Below, piece after piece: positions 9,493 to 19,440 of a stretch of DNA of 64,000 nt. Made by a program: the position numbers and the translations under genes. The notes under the pieces are model-generated. The model did not search any database. It was not told the DNA's origin and was given only the letters and a program-made list of their open reading frames with translations. The stretch lies in contig JAKVAY010000039.1 in the NCBI GenBank assembly GCA_022447185.1, forward strand, positions 62,001 to 126,000, read 5' to 3'. Positions within the stretch are counted from its first letter, which is position 1, and the number at the start of each line of letters is the position of its first letter. The DNA comes from Fuerstiella sp. (GTDB taxonomy: Bacteria > Planctomycetota > Planctomycetia > Planctomycetales > Planctomycetaceae).

Positions 9493-10114
9493 TTGAAGTT
9501 CCCTGTCGGCATTAAGGTTAGATCGCAGGCCGGTACACCGATCAGTATGAAGGTTACGGTTGCAGCGGTTTTCACCGAATGCATCGTGTGTACGGATATC
9601 GCCATCGGCTGAACCCATACCCCACAGAAGGCACACGGTCAAAAAATCGGCACCGTATTGGCGTTCGATTTTGGGCAGTTGTAGTGAATAGTTTCACAGT
9701 ACGGACTGTGCTGATTGCGCAAAATTATTTGGGCGTGACTACACAAATCGTGACGGCAGGAACGTCGCTCGTACTGACGCTGATGAAATACTGTCCTGGA
9801 GTGATTTCTTCAATGGCATTAGTCCAGTGCACGTATTGCGGAAGAACGGCAGCAGTGAAGATTTCACGCCGTCAGCACAGGATTGCTGCAACTGATCATC
9901 CCTCGTCCAGCATGTGGCCGTTTCGACGTAGTTGACAGTCTTTCCAGGACCCGTTCCGCATATTTTCTGGCAGTACAGTGGACACAGAATCCTCTGCGCG
10001 TTGCGCCCGTTTGTCGTGGATGAAAAATCGCGAGCATTCAGTCACTGAGTTTTGTTCTGCGCCAACAACGACTGATCGGACAGGATGCAGACGGTTGACC
10101 AGGGACGGTCCCGT
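9493..10114. other. Intergenic region with one weak small ORF
   Basis: About 620 bases between two minus-strand genes. The only notable item is a plus-strand 40-codon ORF at 9813-9935 that begins MALVQCTYCGRTAA, carries one CxxC pair, and has GGAG twelve bases upstream. It could be a tiny zinc-knuckle protein or chance. No other feature was found. Confidence 0.3.
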
Positions 10115-11671
10115 TCATCGCACGTCATAGGTGCGTCCGCCGATTTCGGGATTCAATGCTAATTCATACTGCTGGGTGCCGGCAGGGGTCGGATACTCGC
10201 GGGTAACGCAGGCTCGACAAAGATGATCTTCCGGAAGTCCCACACATTCAGCCAGTGACTCTACGGGAAGGTACCGCAGACTGTCCGCACCGATTGCATT
10301 GGCCATACAGAGCTCGTCTGCTTCTGTCATCACAGGTCCGTTCATGTGTCCTGGTGCAAAGAGTTCCTGTACCGTCGACATATCTATGCCATAGAAGCAT
10401 GGCGCAATAATGGGCGGACAGGCGATGCGAACGTGGATTTCTTTCGCCTTGCCGGTTTGTCGCAGCAAAGTCAGCAGCTCTTTGAGTGTTGTGGCTCGGA
10501 CAATGGAATCGTCCACCAAAAGAACACGTTTGCCTTCCAGAATCTCCGGCAAAGCTGTGTACTTCGCGCGAACTTTGTCGGTGCGGTCGGAACCTTCGAT
10601 AAATGTTCTGCCGATATAGCGATTTCGCAGGAGTCCTTCCTGTGACGGGACACCCAGTTTGTAGGCCATACTGTCCGCTGCGGCTTTAGCTGTGTCGGGT
10701 ACTGGGACAACGATGGTGTCCCGGTCTGGCGTAATATCCTCTTTCAACGCCAATTGTTCTCCCAGTCGCTTTCGAGACAGATAGACACCTGCATCGTCAA
10801 AGGTGCTTGCCGCGTTGGCGAAATAGATCCATTCGAAGAAACAATGCGCCGGTTTACCTGGATTTGCGTATTTCTCCAGACGAACTTCGTTTTTACTGTC
10901 AATAATCACGGCATGTCCGGGTGGAATGTTCTGGATCTTGTCTTCTTCGAAGCCAAGATGTGTCAAGGCCACGCTTTCACTCGCTGCGGCGAACAGAGAA
11001 TCTTTGACGGCATAGCACAATGGGCGAATCCCTGCCGGATCTCGCGACACAAACATATCACCGTTTGCGTTCAGAAACGCCAGATTCCACGCTCCGTCCA
11101 GCTCCGTTGCCAGTTCCTGGAGAATCTCGATACCAGTAATGCCGGGTGAATCCGAAAGCTTGCGAGAAATCAGATGGTTGAGAATTTCTGTGTCGGTTTC
11201 CCGAGTGAGGTGGAAATCTGTGGTCGTAAGAATTTCACGTCGAAGATCCTGGTAATTCGCCAGCTGACCGTTAAAAACGAAACTGAACCATTTGGAGCGC
11301 GCGATGTGATGACGCTCGAATGGTTGAGCATAGCTGCGGTCATCTGACCCACACGTTGCGTAACGGACATGACCAATGGCAGCTCTCCCGGCATATTCCT
11401 CCATCAGCCGTCTGAATCTTCCCGGGTGATTCATGCGAAACACTTCAGCGACACCTCCGACATCCTTATGAGTGTCAATTAGCTGACTGCGATCCGGGTC
11501 GTAAGTGGTAAATCCGGCGGCCAACTGACCCCGGTTTTGCATATCGAGCAACATGCGTGGCATCAGCCTCGACGTTGCACGGAAATCGTCAGCAGGCTTC
11601 TGGTCGCTGGTCCGTCGGTTCGCAAGGTGATAAACAGCTGCGATGCCGCATTCGTGCTGCATTTCGTCCAT
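10115..11671 (-). CDS. purF: Amidophosphoribosyltransferase (glutamine PRPP amidotransferase), Fe-S type
   Basis: A 518-residue enzyme for the first committed step of purine synthesis (PRPP + glutamine to phosphoribosylamine). The N-terminal Ntn glutaminase begins at Cys8 in [11 protein letters not shown], implying removal of a seven-residue propeptide; GHVRYATCG and [11 protein letters not shown] are glutaminase landmarks. The phosphoribosyltransferase domain has the PRPP loop [17 protein letters not shown] at about 382-398. All four cluster cysteines of the Bacillus-type enzyme can be placed: Cys277 ([11 protein letters not shown]), the APCFYGID cysteine, and the [12 protein letters not shown] pair near the C-terminus. 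This predicts an oxygen-labile [4Fe-4S] cluster with a structural or regulatory role. The C-terminal tail beyond the cluster is longer than usual. No other purine gene is adjacent. Confidence 0.95.
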   Translation of the reverse strand: MDEMQHECGIAAVYHLANRRTSDQKPADDFRATSRLMPRMLLDMQNRGQLAAGFTTYDPDRSQLIDTHKDVGGVAEVFRMNHPGRFRRLMEEYAGRAAIGHVRYATCGSDDRSYAQPFERHHIARSKWFSFVFNGQLANYQDLRREILTTTDFHLTRETDTEILNHLISRKLSDSPGITGIEILQELATELDGAWNLAFLNANGDMFVSRDPAGIRPLCYAVKDSLFAAASESVALTHLGFEEDKIQNIPPGHAVIIDSKNEVRLEKYANPGKPAHCFFEWIYFANAASTFDDAGVYLSRKRLGEQLALKEDITPDRDTIVVPVPDTAKAAADSMAYKLGVPSQEGLLRNRYIGRTFIEGSDRTDKVRAKYTALPEILEGKRVLLVDDSIVRATTLKELLTLLRQTGKAKEIHVRIACPPIIAPCFYGIDMSTVQELFAPGHMNGPVMTEADELCMANAIGADSLRYLPVESLAECVGLPEDHLCRACVTREYPTPAGTQQYELALNPEIGGRTYDVR

Positions 11672-12200
11672 AGCCGGAATTCAATCTCTGATGACAGGTC
11701 GGCTGCGTGTGCCTGGCCGACGTGTTAGACGACCAGATTTCGTGGTTTCCTGGGAGGACCGAATTTGCAAGGTTCCGGCCCTCACAGGTCAGACCAATTT
11801 CAGGTCTGTGAAACCAGCAAGACAGAGTTGCGCGGGATAATAATGGTGCAGTTGCTGCAACACCAATGATCACACCGTCTGAGTCCCTGGTTCCCGAAAA
11901 TTAGCGATGACCGTCGCTGCCGTGACAATTGGTCCAGCTTGGAAGTTTGTGGCTTAACGTGGGGATCAATGACCTAACTACTGGCACAGGCAGAGAGTTC
12001 CCCGGTCTGTAAACCGCTCTTGGACATTTATTCCGCTAAACTGTACCCATATCAGTCATTACAGTTGCCCTGTGTTTGCTCAATTCGCTCGAATGCTTCG
12101 CGTTTGAGATCCCCGTATGAAGCCGTCGTTATTATCCTCGAGGGTATCATGGGGCCGTCTGATACGGGATCGCTTCGGCAGGACTGTGGTGTTTATTAAT

Positions 12201-12511
12201 GTCGTTGCTCCTGAAATACAGTCCATATTTCGATCGGCGTTCGCATTGTCCGGATAACCGAAGATAACAACACAGTGGAAACTGTTTCGCTGTACGATCT
12301 GAAGCAGGGTGTTTCCTTCGACGGAAGTACTGAAGGATTTTTTTTCTGTCAATTGTGTTCAATGACGCTTACATGTTCATTGTGGCTGCAGCAAATGATG
12401 ACGATGGCGGCCAGGTTCCCTGTGGGACAGCAGGCAGGATGGCTCCGGTAACCAGGAAACGATTAACTGCAGGAATTTTACACAGGACTAAAAGAGAAAT
12501 TCAGGCCTGAA
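12201..12511 (+). pseudogene. Possible frameshifted gene remnant with T8 tract
   Basis: The frame after a stop near 12201 reads a protein-like stretch, including GVRIVRITEDNNTVETVSLY and DLKQGVSFDGSTEG. It runs into eight T's at 12338-12345. Beyond the tract, a different frame becomes protein-like (NDAYMFIVAAANDDDGGQVP) and stays open to a TGA at about 12511. Nine T's instead of eight would join the two. No start codon with a ribosome site was found upstream. It may be a pseudogene, a sequence error or a slippage site. I do not recognise the family. Confidence 0.35.
12314..12345 (+). terminator. Terminator-like hairpin with T8 tail (alternative reading)
   Basis: TCCTTC (12314-12319) and GAAGGA (12332-12337) form a 6-bp stem with a 12-base loop, followed directly by eight T's. 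Read alone this is an intrinsic terminator on the plus strand, but no intact plus-strand gene precedes it. It overlaps the decayed ORF described at 12201-12511. Confidence 0.35.
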
Positions 12512-12561
12512 AATGACAAGTTGTTCTGTTGTCAGTCAACAATCTGTGTATCTGGAATGAC

Positions 12562-12589
12562 ACGGACCGGAAAAATGTCAACGGCCCGT
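12562..12589 (-). terminator. Hairpin downstream of the SDR gene
   Basis: ACGGACCG (12562-12569) pairs with CGGCCCGT (12582-12589), with one G-U wobble in the minus-strand RNA. It lies about 50 bases past the SDR stop. No clear U-tract follows, so it is a weak terminator candidate. Confidence 0.3.
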
Positions 12590-12641
12590 CCTGTAAAACC
12601 AGTGTTTTTCGTTGCATCGCAGTGACCGGGTCGGAGCCAAT

Positions 12642-13547
12642 TCAAGCGGCGTGACTCGAGGGGTCTTCAGTTCGCTCCGGACCAGCGTCTGATGAATGAC
12701 ACAGCTCTGCAAGCCGCTGCTGTTCCCGTGCCAGCCGTTCCTGACGTCGGCGTTTTTTGCTTCGACTGAATCCACTGATGGCATCCAGCAAACCGGGCAG
12801 GAAGCGTTTGATCTGAAACAACCCGTGCGCCATGGGCGTAACCAGTACCATACGACGATTTCGCTGGATGGCGTTGATCGTGAGTCTTGCAACCCGTTGG
12901 GGCGAAGCACAGACGATCGCCGGTGGTTTTGGGATCTTACTTCCTGTACCCGCTGCATCCGCTGATTGATACAGTGGAGTCCGGACCGGACCGGAACACA
13001 CAGCAGTCACTCCGATTCCTGCCCGGCCGTATTCGGCTCGAATCGCTTCCGTAAAACCGACCAGCCCGAATTTTGTTGTGTGGTAGGCTGCGAATCGGCC
13101 TCCGGCCACGAGTCCGGCAATGCTGCACATGTTGACGATATGGGCGTCAGGACGTTGCAGAAGATTTGGCAGCAGCAGTCGTGTGATTTGAATTGGTGCC
13201 AGCAGATTGATCGACATCAACCAGTCCCACTGGTGCTGTGCCATTTCATGTGTGGCTCCATACCAGGCAACGCCGGCATTGTTGATCAACACATCAATCG
13301 GCCCCGCGTTGCGGACTGCGGCGACTACTGTGCGTTCCACGGCATCTTGATCCATCAAGTCACAGCAATATTTGTAGATCGTCACATTGTGTGCCGCGGC
13401 CAGAGCCGAAACGTCCTCAAGTCCGGCTTGATTGCGGTCAACAAGAATCAGGCTACAGCCTGCATCGGCAAGTTGAAGTGCCAGTTCCCGACCAATTCCC
13501 GAGGCCGCGCCCGTTAAAAAAACGGTTTTGCCACGCAGATCTCGCAT
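12642..13547 (-). CDS. Short-chain dehydrogenase/reductase
   Basis: A 301-residue classical SDR that uses NAD(P)H to oxidise or reduce an unidentified alcohol/ketone. The Rossmann nucleotide motif is TGAASGIG at residues 12-19. Asp37 after the second strand (LILVDRNQ) leans toward NAD. NNAG is at 89-92. The catalytic residues are Ser142 (NMCSIAG), Tyr155 and Lys159 (YHTTK). The C-terminus beyond residue 240 adds a hydrophobic patch (LFQIKRFLPGLLDAISGF) and a long basic helix (SKKRRRQERLAREQQRLAEL). That architecture is seen in membrane-associated SDRs acting on lipids or acyl chains, though this is inference. It follows the DUF6800 gene by 51 bases on the same strand. Confidence 0.85.
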   Translation of the reverse strand: MRDLRGKTVFLTGAASGIGRELALQLADAGCSLILVDRNQAGLEDVSALAAAHNVTIYKYCCDLMDQDAVERTVVAAVRNAGPIDVLINNAGVAWYGATHEMAQHQWDWLMSINLLAPIQITRLLLPNLLQRPDAHIVNMCSIAGLVAGGRFAAYHTTKFGLVGFTEAIRAEYGRAGIGVTAVCSGPVRTPLYQSADAAGTGSKIPKPPAIVCASPQRVARLTINAIQRNRRMVLVTPMAHGLFQIKRFLPGLLDAISGFSRSKKRRRQERLAREQQRLAELCHSSDAGPERTEDPSSHAA

Positions 13548-13598
13548 GTGGACGTCCTTCCATGACGTGCGTGAAGCATGCTGGTGCGTTGTTGAGCG

Positions 13599-13775
13599 TT
13601 AAACGTTCGATGCTTCTTCCAGAGTCACAAACGGACTAAGACGTCGCGCCTTGGCGAGAATCTCGGCCTTTTCGGACTCGGATGTGGCTGCTGCAAAACG
13701 AATTCGCAGCTTTTTGAGCTGGACCCTGCGTTTGCGGCGACGTGCGATTTCTCGTGTTCGTTCGATTCGACCCAT
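13599..13775 (-). CDS. DUF6800 family small basic protein
   Basis: A 58-residue, strongly basic protein starting MGRIERTREIARRRKRR and continuing KKLRIRFAAATSESEKAEIL...RRLSPFVTLEE. I recognise this pattern as DUF6800, a small family common in Planctomycetes and of unknown function. The R/K-rich helix suggests nucleic-acid or ribosome contact (inference only). I chose the ATG at 13775 because the family begins at MGRIERT and AAAGGCAA lies upstream. It is followed by the SDR gene. Confidence 0.75.
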   Translation of the reverse strand: MGRIERTREIARRRKRRVQLKKLRIRFAAATSESEKAEILAKARRLSPFVTLEEASNV

Positions 13776-14049
13776 TTGGTTTGATTGCCTTTGAACTCTC
13801 TGTTCAGCACCGTGTACGGGCGGACAGCATATCGATGACGTCACAAATGTCAATTCGAGAATCCGATTGCCGGATGGTAACACCGCTTCAGAGAAACACG
13901 ATGGGAACCAAGTTCGGATCCCCGGCTATCCCGGTCGTATGGCCCAAAATCGCCTTCCAGTATTTATGTTTTTCCGGCGCATCCTCGTTTTTTGTTGGCT
14001 TCTGAGTGTTGGGGTGAGGTCAGGTCGTCTGGATTCATTCAGAAATGAT

Positions 14050-15510
14050 TCAGCCCAGCAGGGATTGAACCACGTTGCCGTGGACGTCCGTCAGGCGATG
14101 GTTTCGACCCTGAAACCGATATGTCAGTCGACGGTGGTCGATCCCCATCAGATGCAGCATCGTTGCGTGAAGATCGTGAACCTGAACTGGGTCTGAAGTC
14201 ACATTGTAGGAAAAATCGTCTGTTTCACCGTGCGATATTCCAGGCTTGATTCCTCCGCCGGCCATCCAGATTGTGAAACAGCGCGGGTGATGGTCTCGTC
14301 CATATTTCTTTCGTGACAGCTCGCCCTGGCAATAGGTGGTGCGGCCAAACTCACCACCCCAGACGACCAGCGTTTCGTCCAGCAGTCCCTGCTGTCGGAG
14401 GTCCTTCACAAGTGCTGCCGATGGCTGATCGGTGTCTTTGCACTGTGACCGAATTGCCTTCGGCAGATTACCGTGCTGATCCCAGCCCTTGTGGAACAAC
14501 TGCACGAATCGTACACCTCGTTCGGACAATCGGCGGGCCAAAAGACAATTCGAAGCATAACTGCCGCGAGTGTGAACCTCTGGACCGTACATTTCGATCA
14601 CATGCTGTGGTTCGTCTGAGAAATTAATCAGTTCCGGGATTGAGGTCTGCATGCGGAACGCCATTTCGTACTGAGCAATCCTCGTGGCAATTTCCGGGTC
14701 ACCCACCACGTCCAGCCGCTTTCGATTCAATGCCGCGACATCGTCCAGCAAAGCGCGTTTTACATGCGGAGAGATCCCTGCCGGATTGTTGAGATACAGA
14801 ACAGGATCTTTGCTGCTTCGCAATTTGACGCCTTGATGCGTCGTTGGCAGAAATCCGCTTCCCCACAGACGATCGTACAGTGGTTGAGCACTTCTGAGAC
14901 CAGTACCCTGGGATGTCATTGCGATGAAGTGCGGCAAATTGGCATTTTCGGAACCAAGTCCGTAACTGAACCATGAGCCAATGCTGGGCCGTCCTGACAA
15001 CTGAGTCCCGGTTTGAAAAAAAGTGATTGCCGGGTCGTGGTTGATGGCTTCCGTGACCATGGATTTTACGAAACATAACTCATCAGCCACCGTTGCCGTA
15101 TACGGAAGCAACTCGCTGATCGATGCACCGCTGTCACCATGACGACGAAACCGAAATGCCGAAGGAGCAACCGGAAACCGTGTTTGGCGTGAAGTCATCG
15201 TCGTGATGCGCTGCCCCATCCGAACTTCGTCCGGTAATTCACTGTCAAAGTACTGATCCATTTGGGGTTTGTGGTCGAACAGATCCATCTGCGACGGACC
15301 GCCGCTTTGAAACAGATAGATCACCCGTTTTGCCTTCGGGGCGAAATGGGGAAGAACAGCGGCGACGCGTTCATGGGCGGCCGTGACATTTTGGGAACAG
15401 AGGGATGTGAGCGCGGCAAGGCCAATTCCGGTGGCTCCGCGCCCGAAGAAATGTCGACGTGTGAGATGCAGCACCCGTTCATCGGGCATTGATTGAGTTT
15501 GCAGATTCAT
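14050..15510 (-). CDS. DUF1501 family protein (sulfatase-like fold), copy 1
   Basis: A protein of about 486 residues of the DUF1501 family, which is abundant in Planctomycetes and related to the alkaline phosphatase/sulfatase superfamily. The N-terminus has a Tat-like signal, LTRRHFFGRGATGIGLAAL, so export is expected. Family landmarks are KRVIYLFQSGGPSQMDLFDHKP, LPYTATVADELCFVKS, the NHDPAITFFQTGTQLSGRPS block, GVRFVQLFHKGWDQHG, LVVWGGEFGRT and GRDHHPRCFTIWMAGGGI. The start at 15510 is fixed by an ATGA overlap with the PSD1 gene stop. It is the last gene of a four-gene tandem array, and is clearly paralogous to copy 2 at 17893-19440. Substrate and reaction are unknown; DUF1501 genes nearly always accompany PSD1 cytochrome genes. 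Confidence 0.9.
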   Translation of the reverse strand: MNLQTQSMPDERVLHLTRRHFFGRGATGIGLAALTSLCSQNVTAAHERVAAVLPHFAPKAKRVIYLFQSGGPSQMDLFDHKPQMDQYFDSELPDEVRMGQRITTMTSRQTRFPVAPSAFRFRRHGDSGASISELLPYTATVADELCFVKSMVTEAINHDPAITFFQTGTQLSGRPSIGSWFSYGLGSENANLPHFIAMTSQGTGLRSAQPLYDRLWGSGFLPTTHQGVKLRSSKDPVLYLNNPAGISPHVKRALLDDVAALNRKRLDVVGDPEIATRIAQYEMAFRMQTSIPELINFSDEPQHVIEMYGPEVHTRGSYASNCLLARRLSERGVRFVQLFHKGWDQHGNLPKAIRSQCKDTDQPSAALVKDLRQQGLLDETLVVWGGEFGRTTYCQGELSRKKYGRDHHPRCFTIWMAGGGIKPGISHGETDDFSYNVTSDPVQVHDLHATMLHLMGIDHRRLTYRFQGRNHRLTDVHGNVVQSLLG

Positions 15511-17876
15511 TCCCGAGTAATCGTTTCGTCCAGATTGAGGATCGACAGAGCCACGATTGTCCATGCAGCATGCACCGGTGGATCCAGTTCATGATTGACT
15601 TGGGATTCGCCGTTGGAGAGTAGCTGATCGGCCTGTTCCGGATTCGCTCTGAAGATTCGGATGTTGCGATTCAGAGCGAGTTCCAGCACGTTCAGTTCGT
15701 CCGGTGACGGTCGTCTTGTCATTGCCAGACGCCAGCCCAGTTCGAGTCCTTTCGAGGAATTGCTCGCACCTGCTTTCAGCATGCGTTCGGCGAGATGCCT
15801 GGATGCTTCAACGAAAGTCACGTCGTTTTGAAGTGTCAGTGCCTGGAGCGGTGTGTTCGTACTTTCGCTGCGGACACGACACATTGCACGCGATCCGCCG
15901 TCAAATACGGCCATTCGCGGTGGCGCGACGGTGCGTTTCCAGAATGTATAAACGCTCCGACGGTAAAGGTTCTGACCGTGATCCTGTACATAAAAATCGA
16001 TTGTCGTTTTGCCTGTTCCAAACGATAGTTCTTTCCACAGTCCTTCCGGCTGATATGGCTTGACCGGTGGTCCGCCGATGACAGGAGTCATTAACCCACT
16101 GATTGCCATTGCCTGGTCACGTATGGCGGCACCGGTGAGCCGCAGCCGGGGACCACGGCTCAGCAGGCGATTGCCCGGGTCCCGCTGGCGTTGTGCGGGC
16201 GTCTGCGTCGATACCTGACGGAATGTGGAACTGGTGACAATCCGTCGATGCATGGCTTTAATGTCCCAGCCCGTACGCACAAACTCCGTCGCCAGCCAGT
16301 CAAGAAGATTCGGATGAGAAGCTGGTTCCCCGCGCGTCCCAAAATCTTCGGACGTTTTGACCAGTCCCGATCCAAAATGATGCTGCCATAACCGGTTTAT
16401 GATCACTCGTGCTGTCAGCGGATTCTGCGGACTGACTATCCAGTGTGCCAGCTGCAATCGATCACCGGGAGTTGCATCCGTCAGGGACTGAAAGACTTTC
16501 GGGAGCGCGGGAGGGATGACTTCGCTTTTGTCAGGATGATCGTATGCCCCGCGTTTAAGCAGGTACGCCGGTTCCCGTGGGGCCTGTTCCTGCATCACCA
16601 TGACCGGCGTTGTCACGTTCTTGCGCAGCAATTTCGACTGTTCCTCGATTTGTCTAATCCGCGTTGTGTGATCAGTACCGTCGCTCTTCAGCTTGTCAAG
16701 TTCGGCGTTCAACTCATTCAGTTGACGCTCCGTGTGCTGGTTGGGCACGTTGATAAAAGGACGAGCGGCTCCCTTGCGTCCATCGATGCCTTTTTCCGGA
16801 ACGTTGTTGAAGTAGGCGTATAACTGATAAAATTCCCGTTGTGACAGCGGGTCGTACTTGTGATCGTGACAGCGTGCACATCCGGCAGTCAGACCGAGCC
16901 ATACAGTGGCCGTTGTATCAACACGATCGACGACATATTCAACTTCGAATTCTGCGTCCAGGCTGCCGCCCTCGTCATTGATTCGATGGTTGCGATTAAA
17001 ACCCGTGGCCAGCTGTTGTGACATTGTGGCGTCCGGCAACATGTCTCCGGCCAGTTGCTCGATTGTGAACTGATCAAATGGCATATTGTCATTGAATGCC
17101 TGTATAACCCAGTCTCGCCATGGCCACATGAATCGCTCCCAGTCTGCCTGGTAGCCGGCACTGTCCGCGTAGCGCGCCGCGTCCAGCCATCCAATTGCCA
17201 TGTGCTCGCCGTAGGCACGAGAACTCAACAGACGGTCAACGAGACGTTCATACGCATCCGGAGATTCATCCTGCAGAAACGCATCGACGTCGTCCGGCGT
17301 TGGCGGCAATCCGGTCAGAGCCAGCGTCACACGACGAATCAACGTGGAGCGATTGGCTTGTGTCGATGGATGCAGGTCCTTCTGCCGAAGTTTTGACACA
17401 ATAAAGCTGTCGATCTCGTTCTCGACCTCGGATACCGGCCGGACCACGGGAACAATCGGCCGTTGAGGGGGAACAAAGGCCCAGTGAGCAGTCCAGTTCG
17501 CACCGCTCACAATCCATCGCCGAAGAATGTCGATTTCTTCCGATGTCGGCTGGCTCGGGGAATCACGGGGCGGCATTCGCAAATCGTCATCGCGGCTGTT
17601 GATCCGCACAAGAAGCTCACTGTTCTCTGGCTGCTTGCGATTGATGACACGGTACCCTCCTCGGTCATCGAACAGGCTGGCCGGCGCATCGAAACGAAGT
17701 TCTGTCTTCCGCTGCCGATGGTCTGGACCATGACATCTCAGGCAATGATTCGCGAGGATCGGCCGGACGTCTCGGTTGAAATCAGGCTTTTCGGTTCCGT
17801 AGACCAGCGCCGCCAGCAGGCACCAGACGCCGGGGGCCGTTAACGTACGAGAGGAAGGGTTGAAGTCAATTGATCG
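15507..17876 (-). CDS. Planctomycete cytochrome PSCyt1-PSCyt2-PSD1 protein, copy 1
   Basis: About 789 residues, predicted exported (hydrophobic segment at about 15-28). Domain order: PSCyt1 with heme-c motif CLRCH (Cys46, Cys49, His50); PSCyt2 (DUF1549) with YADSAGYQADWERFMWPWRDW and a second CARCH motif (Cys334-His338); then PSD1 (DUF1553) with VINRLWQHHFGSGLVKTSEDFG and TNTPLQALTLQNDVTFVEAS. The function of the family is unproven; covalent heme binding and extracytoplasmic electron transfer or polysaccharide-linked chemistry have been suggested for the group. I prefer the ATG at 17876, 17 bases after the upstream DUF1501 stop; a TTG at 17900 is the alternative. It overlaps the following DUF1501 gene by four bases (ATGA), indicating translational coupling. 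Confidence 0.92.
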   Translation of the reverse strand, partial: RSIDFNPSSRTLTAPGVWCLLAALVYGTEKPDFNRDVRPILANHCLRCHGPDHRQRKTELRFDAPASLFDDRGGYRVINRKQPENSELLVRINSRDDDLRMPPRDSPSQPTSEEIDILRRWIVSGANWTAHWAFVPPQRPIVPVVRPVSEVENEIDSFIVSKLRQKDLHPSTQANRSTLIRRVTLALTGLPPTPDDVDAFLQDESPDAYERLVDRLLSSRAYGEHMAIGWLDAARYADSAGYQADWERFMWPWRDWVIQAFNDNMPFDQFTIEQLAGDMLPDATMSQQLATGFNRNHRINDEGGSLDAEFEVEYVVDRVDTTATVWLGLTAGCARCHDHKYDPLSQREFYQLYAYFNNVPEKGIDGRKGAARPFINVPNQHTERQLNELNAELDKLKSDGTDHTTRIRQIEEQSKLLRKNVTTPVMVMQEQAPREPAYLLKRGAYDHPDKSEVIPPALPKVFQSLTDATPGDRLQLAHWIVSPQNPLTARVIINRLWQHHFGSGLVKTSEDFGTRGEPASHPNLLDWLATEFVRTGWDIKAMHRRIVTSSTFRQVSTQTPAQRQRDPGNRLLSRGPRLRLTGAAIRDQAMAISGLMTPVIGGPPVKPYQPEGLWKELSFGTGKTTIDFYVQDHGQNLYRRSVYTFWKRTVAPPRMAVFDGGSRAMCRVRSESTNTPLQALTLQNDVTFVEASRHLAERMLKAGASNSSKGLELGWRLAMTRRPSPDELNVLELALNRNIRIFRANPEQADQLLSNGESQVNHELDPPVHAAWTIVALSILNLDETITRE

Positions 17877-17892
17877 CATGAATTCAGACACG

Positions 17893-19440
17893 TCAGCCAA
17901 GAATGCTGCGGACTACGTTTCCATAAACGTCCGTCAGTCGAAATCTTCGCCCCTGGTGCTTAAACGTCAGTCGCTCATGGTCGATTCCGAACAGATGCAG
18001 CATCGTGGCCTGGAGGTCGTGGACGTGCACCGGATCACGGACCACATTGTAACCGAATTCGTCGGTTTCACCGTACGTGATTCCTGGCTGAATGCCGCCT
18101 CCGGCCATCCAGACCGAAAAACAACGAGGATGATGGTCACGGCCGTAGGCGTTTGCGGTTAATTTGCCCTGAGAATAGCTGGTGCGTCCAAATTCGCCGC
18201 CCCAAATGACAAGAGTATCATCCAGCAGACCACGCGCATGAAGGTCCCGGACCAGCGCCGCGGACGGTTGATCGGTTTCCTCGCACTGACCTCGGATCTG
18301 TTTTGGCAGATCGCCGTGCTGGTCCCATCCTCTGTGGAACAACTGTACACAGCGGACACCTCGTTCAACAAGCCGCCGGGCCAGAATACAGTTGGCTGCG
18401 TAACTGCCTGGCTGTCGTGATTGGGGACCATACATTTCAAAAGTTGTTTCAGTTTCATCCGTCAGTTCCGTCACTTCCGGTACCGACGTCTGCATTCGAT
18501 AGGCCATCTCATACTGCTGAATTCTTGCTTTAATCGCAGAGTCACCGAAAGTGCCTTCGTTCAATTCATGTAGTCGTCTCAGATGATCAAGCTGATTTCG
18601 GCGTGATTCCGCAGTAACACCATCCGGGTTATTCAAAAACAGAACTGGATCTCTGCCGGATCGAAATCGAACGCCCTGATGACTGGCCGGAAGGAAACCA
18701 CTGCCCCATAGCCGTGAGTACACGGGCTGACCACCCTGTCCCCGGGTTGTCATCACCACGAATGTCGGGAGATTCTGAACCGTCGAGCCCAGTCCGTAAC
18801 TCAGCCAAGCGCCGACGGATGGCCGGCCGGATAACTGAGTTCCTGTCTGCAACAGTGTAATTGCGGGGTCGTGATTAATTGCATCTGTCTGCAGTGATTT
18901 CACAAAACACAATCGGTCAGCAATCGCAGCGGTATATGGAAGGAGTTCACTGAGCCATGCTCCTGATTCGCCGTGCTGGCGGAACTTGAAATGAGATCCT
19001 GCCAGTGGCCAGCGTGCCTGTCCGGCTGACATGCTCGTCAGTCGTTGTCCCTGCCGAACCGATTCCGGCAGGTCGCTTCCATGATGAGTGTTCAGCAGCG
19101 GTTTGTGGTCAAACAGATCCAGTTGGGACGGAGCACCGCTCTGAAATAAACAGATCATTCGCTTTGCACGTGGCAAAAAATGCGGGCCCATCACCGACGG
19201 AACGTTATCGTTACCACGTGCAGCTTCAGACAATATCAGATTCGACAGCGCCAGTGCGCCGATGCCGTATCCGGATCGACTCAAAAATTGCCGCCGTGTT
19301 ACGTTGTTTGTGCCAGATTCAAATTCGAACGTTGCGTCACCGGAAGCAGGACCGCCAGAGGCCGATCGGATTGACATACGAAGCGGCCGCGCGGGAGTTT
19401 TGACCGTTGATCCGTAGATGTTATTCACCGCTTGGCTCAT
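17893..19440 (-). CDS. DUF1501 family protein (sulfatase-like fold), copy 2
   Basis: 515 residues, paralogous to copy 1 at 14050-15510 along its length: RMICLFQSGAPSQLDLFDHKP, the NHDPAITLLQTGTQLSGRPS block, LVIWGGEFGRTSYSQGKL and GRDHHPRCFSVWMAGGGI. The N-terminus is longer (about 45 residues of polar sequence) before a Tat-like NVTRRQFLSRSGYGIGALAL signal. If the upstream start is right, the signal is unusually internal; a later start would restore a normal signal, but the ATG at 19440 forms an exact ATGA overlap with the preceding PSD1 stop. It is the second gene of the module and is followed within 17 bases by the copy-1 PSD1 gene. Confidence 0.9.
   Translation of the reverse strand: MSQAVNNIYGSTVKTPARPLRMSIRSASGGPASGDATFEFESGTNNVTRRQFLSRSGYGIGALALSNLILSEAARGNDNVPSVMGPHFLPRAKRMICLFQSGAPSQLDLFDHKPLLNTHHGSDLPESVRQGQRLTSMSAGQARWPLAGSHFKFRQHGESGAWLSELLPYTAAIADRLCFVKSLQTDAINHDPAITLLQTGTQLSGRPSVGAWLSYGLGSTVQNLPTFVVMTTRGQGGQPVYSRLWGSGFLPASHQGVRFRSGRDPVLFLNNPDGVTAESRRNQLDHLRRLHELNEGTFGDSAIKARIQQYEMAYRMQTSVPEVTELTDETETTFEMYGPQSRQPGSYAANCILARRLVERGVRCVQLFHRGWDQHGDLPKQIRGQCEETDQPSAALVRDLHARGLLDDTLVIWGGEFGRTSYSQGKLTANAYGRDHHPRCFSVWMAGGGIQPGITYGETDEFGYNVVRDPVHVHDLQATMLHLFGIDHERLTFKHQGRRFRLTDVYGNVVRSILG

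Larger units (their letters stand above)
11672..12641. other. Intergenic region containing a probable decayed plus-strand gene
   Basis: This 970-base gap lies between the starts/ends of purF and the SDR gene. Most of it is featureless. The part at about 12201-12500 is described separately as a possible pseudogene, and a hairpin at 12562-12589 may end the minus-strand SDR transcript. Confidence 0.4.

Noticed and set aside
12966-13517. 183-residue plus-strand frame over the SDR gene
   Set aside because: The SDR on the other strand has all catalytic motifs; this frame has none.
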